A stretch of 64,000 nucleotides of DNA from contig JAHBBC010000002.1 of assembly GCA_019915015.1 (NCBI GenBank), positions 2,046,001-2,110,000 of the forward strand, written 5' to 3'. The notes beneath the pieces were generated by a model. The model was not told the DNA's origin. It searched no databases and was given only the letters and a program-made list of their open reading frames with translations. Source of the stretch: Auriscalpium vulgare. Taxonomy: Eukaryota; Basidiomycota; Agaricomycetes; Russulales; Auriscalpiaceae. This document shows positions 23,546-32,505 of the stretch, one piece after another; the stretch's first letter is position 1, and every line of letters starts with the position of its first letter. The translations under genes and the position numbers were made by a program.

Positions 23546-25515
23546 ATGGTGTGGACGACGAAGGAGCAAAGCACGTTCCTGGGCTCATGGATACCCAAGT
23601 ACAAAGAGCACCAGGCGAGCGGGACCACCGCAAAGTTTTGGCCTCTTCTCAATGCCGAGTGGTTCAAGAGGTGGCCGGAAGGTCAGCATGGACCCGAGAA
23701 AACGACTGGAGCAGACGGCCGTCCCGTCGTCCCTATTCGACGGGTAAGTCACGGTCTAACTTGTTCACATCAAAATATGTAACTTACAGGAATTGCAGCG
23801 CCTGCAGCAGTGGTACAATAATCACAGACGAGCGACGTCGAGCAGCGACGCCTCCGGAGGCCGCCACATAGTCGACTACAGAGAAAAAGCGAGGCGCAAG
23901 CGCAAGCTGCAACCCCACCAGGCATATCAGGTCCTCTACTGGGACACGGAGCTCAAGAAGACTGTCGATCCCGAGTGGCAAAAGCTCGTCGTTGACAATG
24001 CGCCGGAAGTGCAGAAAGGTGTGCTCGCGTTCCGCAACAAGCGGTGCAAGCAGCTCTTGGAGGAGGCCACGGACGAGATCAAGGCAGAGGTTGCGCTTGC
24101 GGTGGAGATGGGGATCAATGAGGATGGTGAAATGGACCCGCTGAAACTGAAGGAAAAGTGAGTTGTGTTGTCTTTGTCGACACACCAACGTGATGCTTAC
24201 CTCAATTTACACAGCTCTATCAATGCCCTTGCGCGGTCCGTTGGCTTGGTTTTGCATGGCATAACTCAGGAGACTGGTTGGGTCGGCACCATCCTCTTGG
24301 GGGGACCGCGTCCCTCAAGCAACGGTGCGATCGAGTCTATTGCGTGAGTTCAATGTGACATATCCGTTGACACAAACCATGCTTACCATATTGTTCCAGT
24401 ATCCATTCTACGGTAGATCGCGGCATCGACTTTGGCGGACACTACAAGGCATTTGAAACGGCGGTATCGGAGCCGTTTACCCAGTTCCTGAATGACATCT
24501 TCCGTGAGTATGACTGTGCTCTGTGATTGATACAGTTACTCACCTGTCTGTCTTTTCATCAGCGCCCGACATCCGAGCTTTGGCATCATCCGAGAACACG
24601 ACGGAGAATGTCATGGGCGGGGCAGGCGAGTCGTCCGAGTCGGCAAAGGGCGGGCCGGCGGCTATCGGCCCGGTGGACCTGACGCCCATCGCCTCTGATT
24701 CAGGGAGTCCAGCCCAGGGAGCAACAGAGGGCCAGCAGAAGGGCAAGGGCACGGCATATGAGCAGCAACGCCAGAAAAACATAGCACGCAACAAGGCGCT
24801 GCTCGATAAATTCAAGCTACCTCAGCTGCGCAACGCCATGTTTTCCAGCAAGGGCGAAGTATTTCGAGCGCTTGCGGAAGCAAGTCAAGCTCAGGCTGAA
24901 CAGATCAACATCAACGGGCCAGTGGAGGAGAACACGAGCAATGGTGATAGTGGCCATGATGAGGAGGATGATGAGGATGTTGAAGGCGGTGTCGATGGTG
25001 ATGAGATTGACACTGCTCCCGCCAACGTGGCCGAACCTGCTTCCAGTGCTCCTGTGCCGTCCATCGCCGCCGCTCCCGTGCCTGCTGCCAACACGGCTGA
25101 ACCTGCTACCAGCGCTCCTACGCCATCCGCCTCCAGTGCTCCTGTGCCGTCCCTTGCCGCCGCTCCCGCGCCTGCTGCCAACGCGGCTGAACCTGCTACC
25201 AGCGCTCCTACGCCATCCGGCTCCAGTGCTCCTGTGCCGTCCCTCGCCGCCGCTCCAGCACCTGCTGCCAATGCGGCCGCGCCGGCTACCAGCACTCCTG
25301 CGCCATCCGCCACTGCCGCTCCCGCGCCTGCTGCCAACGTGGCTGCACTGGCTACCAGCGCTCTTGCACCGTCCGCCGCCGCCCCTCCACTGCCCTCCCT
25401 CATGCTCGATGCTAGCCCACTCATGCTCAAAGACATGTTGTCGGAGAGTCTTAATGGCACTTGGTGGGAAATGGCCAGTGCAAGCATGGCAGTACAATTA
25501 CTCTTAATCATTTAA
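23546..25515 (+). CDS. Gene W: W/S-family KDZ cargo protein, unknown function
   Basis: Five exons (23546-23743, 23790-24157, 24215-24343, 24400-24503, 24563-25515) give 583 codons plus stop, with intron phases 0, 2, 2 and 1. The N-terminus is MVWTTKEQSTFLGSWIPKY, then a basic helical region (LQRLQQWYNNHRR), a charged helical domain, and GTILLGGPRPSSNG. The final exon is acidic and then low-complexity: imperfect 90-bp repeats of alanine/proline/serine. It ends MLKDMLSESLNGTWWEMA and a short hydrophobic tail. Gene S in the KDZ/TET transposon has the same exon structure, phases and 129-nt third exon, so the two are homologues. W lacks the tryptophan-rich C-terminal domain (WWVSLQP type) present in S and in the relic at 30.2-31.1 kb, and may be truncated. 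WNNH-like segments could bind DNA, but I see no known fold and assign no function. Confidence 0.75.
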
Positions 25516-26194
25516 GGGGCAGGGGGGAGAGGGGCTTGGCCATTAAATATACCCAAGCAAAATTGCTGACAGTCTAGGCTTGGGGATTGTCTCTATCAAT
25601 GGGTGGTAGTTCAACATCCTGCATGCTCCGATGCACTAGGTGGTCGGAGGTGAGTGTTGCAATGTTGTGACGTTGTGATCATTCTTCCGGTAAGAATGCT
25701 CCGGAATGGTGGTCAGAATCCTGAGGCAATAATCGGGACGCTGATGAAAATACAAAACAATCGGGATCAGAACGATGCAGTGTGAGTACAAGACCTGAGG
25801 TGAACAATGGTCACAGGACAATGGTGCGACTGCAGAGGAATACAGATGTCACAGTGACTGGAGTGGCATCGTGCACACATTCTAATGACAATCTCAACAG
25901 TAAACATGTCGGATGGAATTCCGACGCGTTGTGACAGCTGTGGGAGGTGCTGTGCTCGAGGTCGCATGGTGGCAGTCGGAACAACGAGCAAGTGGTCAGA
26001 TGACTGCATGTGCTGCGTGCGACAGCATCGCTGGCGCGAGTGTGGTGTTCAAGGTATGATTCCGATTGCGTGACTGCTCTGCAAGACTCCAATCTTGCGA
26101 GCGGTTGGAAGAACTGATCAGGTGGTCGGAGCACTGCTGTGTGATGCTGCGATCTTCAGAATTGTGTGTCTGTCAACTTGATGAAAGTGCGAAA
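25516..26194. other. Non-coding region with one small cysteine-rich ORF
   Basis: No gene is supported. A 62-codon ATG frame at 25,885-26,073 (+) contains CDSCGRCCARG and, 17 residues on, CMCCVRQHRWREC, a spacing reminiscent of small zinc clusters. It has no clear neighbours or splice partners and may be chance or a remnant. The phrase AGGTGGTCGGA occurs near both ends of the segment (25,640 and 26,119). Confidence 0.3.
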
Positions 26195-26625
26195 ATTCTG
26201 TAATGATCGCCTCGCAGCATGGAGCGAGGCGTATCAGCGCCGTCACCGTTGTGCTGACGCGCCACACGACATCGACAATGTGTATCTTGGCTTCCACTAC
26301 GCCTATGGAGGCGGTTCCGGGCTCAATCAAGGGTTTGGATGTCATGTATTTCTATGATGCCCAAGCGTTTTATCTGATGCTGTATTTCACGGCAAAAGAG
26401 TTGTATTTCATTTTCACGTGTATGTCATTTCTATCCACAGTAGCACCATAGAATTGCATGTATATATGAATCAGTCATGATAGTATACATCACTATCTCG
26501 ATTGAGCCCAGAACCACCTCCACAGGCGCAGTAGAAGCTGAGATACGTGTTGTCGATGTCTCATGGCACGTCAGCACGTCAGCGACAATGCGTCACATGT
26601 TGTGGGAAGCAGCGGCGATGTGTAA
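26195..26625. repeat. Imperfect inverted repeat (foldback)
   Basis: The block at about 26,265-26,338 (around GTGTATCTTGGCTTCCACTA) reappears inverted at about 26,493-26,567 with roughly 85% identity by eye. Weaker similarity extends outward to about 26,195 and 26,625. The arms are separated by about 155 bp of AT-rich DNA. It could be a foldback or MITE-like element, or two facing ends of related elements; no clear target duplication was found. Confidence 0.55.
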
Positions 26626-26874
26626 GCGTTGGAGTCAAGAGCGAAGCCACAGCACCTGGTGGCGCCGCCCCACGGGTCGAAGACCTCTGAACTCTTTTTT
26701 TCAGTGATTCTCATCTATTTTGCAAATCACAATAATTGTAGCTTTATATATATATATCTTTTCCCAAAGTACCAAAAAAGGGGAAAGAAACTGATGCAAA
26801 GAGCAAACTGTCTTGTAGGGCAGGAGAAGATAGAAGGTCAACAACTACTGTACATATCCTATAAAGCTAACTGG

Positions 26875-27020
26875 CCTTGTAGTGTAGTGGTCCATCAGCA
26901 AAAGTGCCGAAGTCGCGCGAAGGCGCGTATGCCTTCCCGATCGGGACACGCCTCGGATGGCCTCGCGTGGGGCTCACATGGGACACCCCGGTCTGGGATT
27001 GGACCCAGGTTTTTATTAGA
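26875..27020 (+). mobile_element. Possible tRNA-derived SINE or tRNA relic
   Basis: TAGTGTAGTGG at about 26,880 fits an RNA polymerase III A box. About 110 bp downstream CTGGGATTGGACCCAG forms a T-arm-like stem-loop, followed by a run of T. The spacing exceeds a normal tRNA and no full cloverleaf could be drawn, so a tRNA-derived short interspersed element is more likely than a functional tRNA. Confidence 0.3.
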
Positions 27021-27330
27021 AGCACAGGAGCCGTAGCACGTAGAAAGTGTGTAGTACAGTACAGTGCTGCGATAAATACACCGAAAACTAGAGAAGATGG
27101 GGCTGCATTGCTGTCACTACTACGCTCATCATCGCGCTCGTTCTCGCCATCATCCGGCCCCAAATTACCATCCTCTGTACGACGGCAACGCGAGCTTCGG
27201 CGTCGTGGGCTCACGCGCACGCTGAGCCTCGAGCGCAGCAAGCCACGCAGAAGGCGCATCTCGTCCGTGTCGACGCTCGCCTCGGGGTCCGCAGACCGCG
27301 AGAATCACGGCGGGCTGGGGCGCGCGAGCT

Positions 27331-27790
27331 CTACCGCCGTCTGTCCCGCATCATGGCGGAGCAACCGCGACGCGCTGCCCGACCATCATGCGGAGGCCTG
27401 TGTGACACTGCGCCGCGCATATACCCGTTGCTCCTCGAGCCCGCACTCGAGTCATCCACCCCATGAACTGCCGCCGTGTCGCCCGGATGCCTGATGTCCA
27501 TGCTCGCCACGTCGTCCCTCCCTTCCTGCTCGCCGACGTCCACGAAGCGTCCTTGCCCCGCGCCCGCACGCGCTGTGCGAGTCGACCATCGTGAGCCGTA
27601 GGCACAGCCGCCGTCGCCTCTAGTGCGTTCACAGTCCCCGTTTGTGCCACCACCCTTGTGTCTGGTGGCACAGCCCATTCGCCGTGGGCGAGCCGCAGCG
27701 CGCGACACGCCGCCGTCGAGCTCACCTCGTGTAAGATGTGCGGTCGTTCGGGCCGTCGTAGGCCCAGCAGCGCGAGTTGCTGCTTGCCAT
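27331..27790 (-). CDS. Possible small minus-strand gene, unknown
   Basis: Reading the minus strand, a TATATATA motif (about 28,030) is followed by about 230 bp of C/T-rich leader and an ATG at 27,790 that opens MASSNSRCWAYDGPND. A consensus donor GTGAGC follows at 27,725. A downstream frame runs to a stop near 27,331 (FVDVGEQEGRDDVASMDIRH). The promoter layout is convincing; the protein is short, low in recognisable features and the acceptor was not fixed. The plus-strand frames here look like shadows. Confidence 0.3.
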
Positions 27791-27799
27791 CGAGTGAGT

Positions 27800-29035
27800 G
27801 CCAGGAGAGGAAGTTGCAGGGCGGGAGGGAGAGGGAGGGACTTTGTGGGAGTGAGTGAAGTGAGTCAAGTAGCGGCGGTAGCGTCTTTAGCGGGAAAGAG
27901 GCGCGAGCTGGGACTTGCGATGGACCGCAGTTGGGCAAAGTCGCGGTAGCACAGCTTGCAGGCTGTATGCGGGGGCGTGACGATGACTCGACTCCGTGTC
28001 GCGTCGCGTTTTGAAACTCCGCTCCTTGCTCATATATATAGAGCGGTGGAGCGAGTTCGCTGTCTCGTTGCCCTTTCCCTCCCTCCCTCATCCTGCCAAG
28101 GCCCATCTGCCCGTCGCTCCGCTTCTTCCCTGGCTGGCAGCCCGGCGTCCCTTTGAGCGCTGAGTTGTGCAGGTGAAGCTCCCTTCCTCTCACAGGCTCC
28201 AGTGTCGACTGACAAGAATCCCAGGTTGAGCCTCTCGTTCACTGCGTCGGTCAACAGGTACGCATATATTTGCCACACGCGCTGCCATTCTTCAGCATAG
28301 CTCACGCCCGCTTTGAGTAGTACAATGACTCATTGATGTTGCTAGCCCCGGACTAGCTTCCTAGGTACGTGATGTCTACCTCCCGGTTTTCCGAATCTCA
28401 CCACACGTCCGCAGGACTATCTCGATTACCATGACAACATCCACGAGCATACAAGGTACGCTCACCCGCCGTGACTTTTTCTCTTAGGTTGCCTAACATC
28501 CGTTCTAGCGCATCGGGCGCGCATATACTCGTCATATACTACGTCCCACCCTTCCTCGACATTGCTTTCTGTGTGCTACTTGTGCGTGAGAAGCTCCGAG
28601 GGCGCTGCTGCCCCGCGATGCAAGGTGAACGGTTTGCCCGACGTCGTGCAGGCCGTCGGTGTCTCTCTAGTGTACTGTATACTGTAATGTCAATATAATA
28701 TTTATTTTGCTCATGAACTGCTATGACCATAAGATGAACTACCACACTGCCCTCCGATTGTATCACAATATCTGGTGAACCGAGTCTCGCAGCCATGGCT
28801 AGGTTTCTAGTCTTGTGTCGGCTCGTATGGCCTCGGATAGCCATGTGTGGCTATCCCAGTCTCGCAGCCATGGCAAGGTCCCGAGACTCGGGAACTCAAC
28901 CATTCGACATGAGGCTATCCGAGGTCGACCCCAGACCGGCGACCGCGCCAGGGTCTGCCCAGGCTGGAGACCCGTCCAAGGTCCACCTGAGATCACGTGA
29001 GTCTTTCTGAGACCACGGCCCTTTTGCTGATGTCA
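27800..29035. other. No supported gene
   Basis: After the pyrimidine-rich leader of the possible gene at 27,790 (-) the sequence holds only short frames. At 28.79-28.93 kb the words TCTCGCAGCCATGG and GGCCTCGGATAGCC recur in direct and inverted form, making a small hairpin-rich patch. Short candidate exons with plausible GT-AG borders occur at 28.3-28.5 kb but do not chain into a protein. Confidence 0.3.
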
Positions 29036-29039
29036 ATAC

Positions 29040-29105
29040 TATTGATTGATATAAAGAACCAAGAGGTTCTAGGTTCAATTCCCCCTCTGTGCGACTTTTT
29101 AATAA
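29040..29105 (+). other. tRNA-like 3' fragment with B box
   Basis: GGTTCAATTCC at about 29,071 is a near-perfect RNA polymerase III B box. It is followed by CCCTCTGTGCGA and a T run that would terminate polymerase III. No matching A box or 5' half was found upstream, so this is probably a tRNA pseudogene or the 3' part of a SINE. Confidence 0.35.
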
Positions 29106-29139
29106 TATAATTATTCAGCCCGGGTATTGTAGTAGCCGG

Positions 29140-30170
29140 GTTTGTGCACCATGACGCGTTTAAACCTGCACACAGTCGAAAGTGCCGGTTGATGCGTCAT
29201 GGTGCGTGTTTGGCCTACCCGTGGGAAAGTTTTACCCAAAATGGAAATCGTGCAGTATTTTTTGCTGACTCGAGAACAATTGAAAACATGTTCATATTGT
29301 TGCTGGTTAGCTTGCAAAACACAAAATACTTGCAGATATGAGTGTCTTTGGAAGTGAGAAGGTGTTGAAAAGCATTGGGCAGGAGCTACTTAGCTAAAAA
29401 TTGCTCAATTACCGGGTAACCGGGTACTTTATCCCCGGGATTAGTAAGCAATGACTCATTGACCGGCAAAAATCCCAGTCTGCCTGATTCAACTGCGTCA
29501 TTTTCCCACGCTTGTTGAGGAATTATATCATTGGCTATTCACATGATCAACATCCTTTCAACACTTCTGGTATATATAATGCATGGTAGTTAGCAACTAG
29601 AGCCCTCCCAATTGCCAACCTCACCATTGTCACCCCGTGGGAACATGTTACCAAAAAGGGAAGTTAGAAGGCCTTCTCTTCTGACTTGAGAACAATTGGT
29701 ATCATGTGTATATCGATGCTAATTAGCTTGGAAAATGCAAAATACTCGCAGAAACGAGTGTCTTTTGCAGTGCAAAGGTGTGTAAATCACAGGGCAGGCA
29801 GGAGCTACTTAGCTAAGAATTACAGAATTAGGCAGATGGGACAACACGACTTGACTTTAGTCCAAGCTTTGGGACATATCTCCTAGAGCATTCTTTCTAA
29901 TGCATGTATTTTGCCTGACTGATGGAGGAAATAAACGATTAGGAGGAATCATAATTAAGAGTACTCGTAATGAGAACCATGCTAGTGCTATAGTTGAAGT
30001 GTGAGGATCCTGCAAGGTGCGGCAGGACCTGCTTAGCTAAGAGTTACTGAAAAAGGCAGTTGGGACGACGCGACTTGACCGTGGGATCTATTTCCTAAAG
30101 CGACTTATAATGTGTTCACATTTTGGCCTGACTTGGTTGAAGAAAGAAACGATTAAGAGTAATCGTAACG
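29140..30170. repeat. Diverged long repeats of about 420 bp
   Basis: Two stretches about 420 bp apart (from about 29,219 and 29,637) share, in order, GTGGGAA, GAGAACAATTG, TTAGCTTG, AAAATAC, GAGTGTCTTTT and GGAGCTACTTAGCTAA. A third partial copy near 30,024 keeps GCTTAGCTAAGAGTTACTG and is followed, like the second copy, by a stretch ending AGAAAGAAACGATTA or similar. The DNA is AT-rich and without coding potential. It directly precedes the relic gene at 30.17 kb and may be old subterminal repeats of a KDZ element. Confidence 0.45.
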
Positions 30171-30173
30171 GCG

Positions 30174-31060
30174 TTGGAGGTGGCGCGGGAGCAGACACCC
30201 GAAAAGCCTGCAAGTGTGCGCAGTGCTGACCAGCCTACGTGGGTTGCAGAGGCGATAGAATACCTGTCGGATGTGATGCACAATGAAGAATGGCAGGTCT
30301 GCGTTGAGATGTGGGGTGAGCTCGAGGCTCAACTCGGCTACCCTGACAGACGTGTACGTTCTGTTCCTAATATCTTCGTTAGTCATGGAACTGATGATCA
30401 CACAGGATAGAACTCACTGGATCAAAAGCTCCGAGAGACCTGACGTGTTCACCGAATGGCTGCGGCTGCGCCGAGTGTACACGTATGTCCCCGACATCCC
30501 GGATGTGGCCGCGTACGGGGACGCCTGGAGAGTGTGGTGGCTTTCACTCCAGCCGTCCTGGAGGTGCGAGGATCCGGCGGTATGGCCCCCGCTTCGAGTG
30601 GAGGGTAAAGAGACCGAGTGGCGCCAGGTGCGCAAGGGAGGAATGAATGGCCTCGTGACCGTGCTGATTGGATTGGGGTGGTGGGCGACTGCGGAGGGGG
30701 AAGGTGATGATGAAAGCGAGCGCACGAAGATGCGAGAAGTTGCATCAGCGGTTGAGGACGTTGCCTGGGTCCTGACGCAGCTATTGGGTTTTGAAGGGGT
30801 CCTGAAGGAGACGTTGGGGACTGAAGACACATCCGCAATCCCTGTGAAGCGAGCGGCTGAGAATGACAGCGGACCCGCCGTGAAAAAAAGGTACGCGCAC
30901 CTTGGGGTATCAAGGGTGCTGAGCTCACTATGTATGCACAGGGTAACTCGGAGTGATGCAAAACGTGTCCTTGAAACGGCCCCTGCAAAGCAAGCGGCCA
31001 AGGCTGGACGAGCAGTCAAGCCAAAACCCGCCAAGACAGGAAGGTATGCGCACCTTTGAA
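30174..31060 (+). pseudogene. 3' relic of a W/S-family KDZ cargo gene
   Basis: The first part encodes TWVAEAIEYLSDVMHNEEW and the second, after a probable intron at about 30,353-30,408, contains WRVWWLSLQPSWR, GGMNGLVTVLIGLGWW and DVAWVLTQLLG. Gene S at 49.4-52.4 kb has the same layout in its last two exons (FREAYQSMASHNFGEEW, then RWWVSLQP, then GVNGLLSVVAALTWWG). The 5' four exons are missing, the splice leaves a frame problem, and the upstream DNA is repeat. It is therefore a 5'-truncated third copy of the family, lying just left of the 146-bp subterminal array, the same position gene S has in the complete KDZ element. Confidence 0.7.
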
Positions 31061-31519
31061 TCCACACGGCACCGGGCTCACGGCACAAACTCACAGGGCA
31101 ACTCGGAGTGGGAAGACTTGAGGAAGCTGTCTTGTGGAGGACCTAACATGCCGCTGATACCGCTACCGCTGCCTGCTGCCCGCTGCCCACTGCCCACTGC
31201 CCATTGCATGTCGTCTGTTGCAGCTCGCGCATAACCGCCTGCCGTGTGTTGGAACCTTGATATGTATTGTAAAATAGTGACTTCTTGAGCATTGAAGAAC
31301 CGATTGAAAGGTGCCAGCAGGGGGAGGACAGGGAAAAAGGTGTGGGTGATGGGAGAGGCGCGCAAGAGAGGCGTGGTGATACGCCATTACCCCAAAGAAG
31401 AAAGCGCGCGTGCATGCCGCACATGTCCCGTGCTGGCGCTGTGGGATAGGATGTACCGGTGCGGGGGCAAGCAAGCCTCTGTAGGCTCGTGTTCACCCTA
31501 GCCTCCAACCATAGCAATG

Positions 31520-31640
31520 CCGCAGGAGCGGAACATTAAGCACCCTTGCCAGCGGCACATCACGGCACCGGGCGCTTTTTATTCCGCAGAGCGGAATGAT
31601 AAGCGCCCTCTGCGGAATGGTAAGCGCCCTGTGGCACGAC
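31520..31640. repeat. Short direct and inverted repeats around GCGGAAT
   Basis: GCGGAACATTAAGCACCCTT, GCGGAATGATAAGCGCCCT and GCGGAATGGTAAGCGCCCT follow each other. ATTCCGCAGAGCGGAAT in the middle forms a perfect hairpin. No coding potential; function unknown. Confidence 0.5.
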
Positions 31641-31820
31641 GCTGCTACAAGTACTTTAGTAGTTCGGTGAAATAGTGAATAGAGGCCTACATATGTAAAG
31701 TAGTATCTTTCCTAGACATAGTGGACTGAAATGGCTGTAGTATTATTGCAGAGGTTGAAGTATTTAGTAACCTAGTAAAAGTGCAGGATATTCCTGTCGT
31801 AATCTAGGATGTAGTGAATT
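31640..31820. repeat. Left part of the 146-bp subterminal array, split by the chromovirus
   Basis: The sequence carries the array words AGTGAATAGAGGCCT, AAAGTAGTATCTTTCC, TATTATTGCAGAGG and AGGATGTAGTGAATT. The same words in the same order resume at 58,310 on the other side of the LTR retrotransposon, so the two parts were one array before insertion. Confidence 0.8.
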
Positions 31821-32433
31821 TGTGACGGGAGAAAGAGGCCCGGAGGTAACGCGGGCAGAAGGTCATCAGTCTCGACGCAGGACGCTATTAGATTACTGTA
31901 CAATAGATTAGATTAGTCGGAGTTTGAAGATGTCTGTAAGTATATAAGTCGTGTACTGACAGCATCGTGCATCAACAATACAACGTGTTTCTTTTTCTTT
32001 CTCTTTTTCTCGTCTCGTCCTCTTCCTCGATTCTCTTCAAGTCTCCCTCAAGTATAGTAGTTGCTAGTCGACTACGAGAATCGACGACGCGACGACGCGA
32101 CGAGTCACGAGCGCGTGAGGCTTCTCGAGCGCCAACAGCGTGCCCACAGAACCACACACGCGCGACGCACTTGGGCCGTCGGCGCCTCGCCCTTCTCTCT
32201 CTCGAGCCAGTCACCAGGAGGAAGCCTCCTAACGACTGAGCTCCCGCTCGGGCCTTGTGCCTACGGGCGTGATCACTTCTCCTCGCCCTCCACTTCTTCC
32301 GTGCTACGGAGGAGGTCTGTCAACACGGGGAAGCCCCGTACCGACAGGACAACACACCTTTGGTTCCTCCCTGGGCTCGTCTCTCGCCCGTCCTACGCCC
32401 GAATCTCGAGACTCACCTATCAGAGGCGTCTCA
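31821..32433 (+). repeat. 5' LTR of the chromovirus
   Basis: 613 bp, beginning TGTGACGGG and ending GGCGTCTCA. TATATAAG at 31,941 is a good TATA box, followed by a pyrimidine-rich leader. Directly after the LTR is AAGGTGGACATATCC; it does not match the usual initiator-methionine tRNA primer-binding site I know, so the priming mechanism is open. Confidence 0.92.
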
Positions 32434-32505
32434 AAGGTGGACATATCCGGAACGTAGGACACGAAGACCGGTCCTGAGGAACTTTCTTCGCAAGTCGGGA
32501 ACAGT

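Noticed and set aside
24817..25511. Minus-strand and alternative plus-strand frames opposite gene W
   Set aside because: Products of the alanine/proline repeat in gene W.
27351..28193. 280-codon minus-strand frame
   Set aside because: It spans a TATA-like box and a pyrimidine-rich leader, so the first half looks untranslated; the smaller spliced gene from 27,790 is more plausible.
23546..31060. Gene W and the relic at 30.2 kb as two halves of one gene split by an insertion
   Set aside because: Both carry the segment just before the last intron (L-x(3)-LS ... W), so they overlap rather than abut; two copies fit better.
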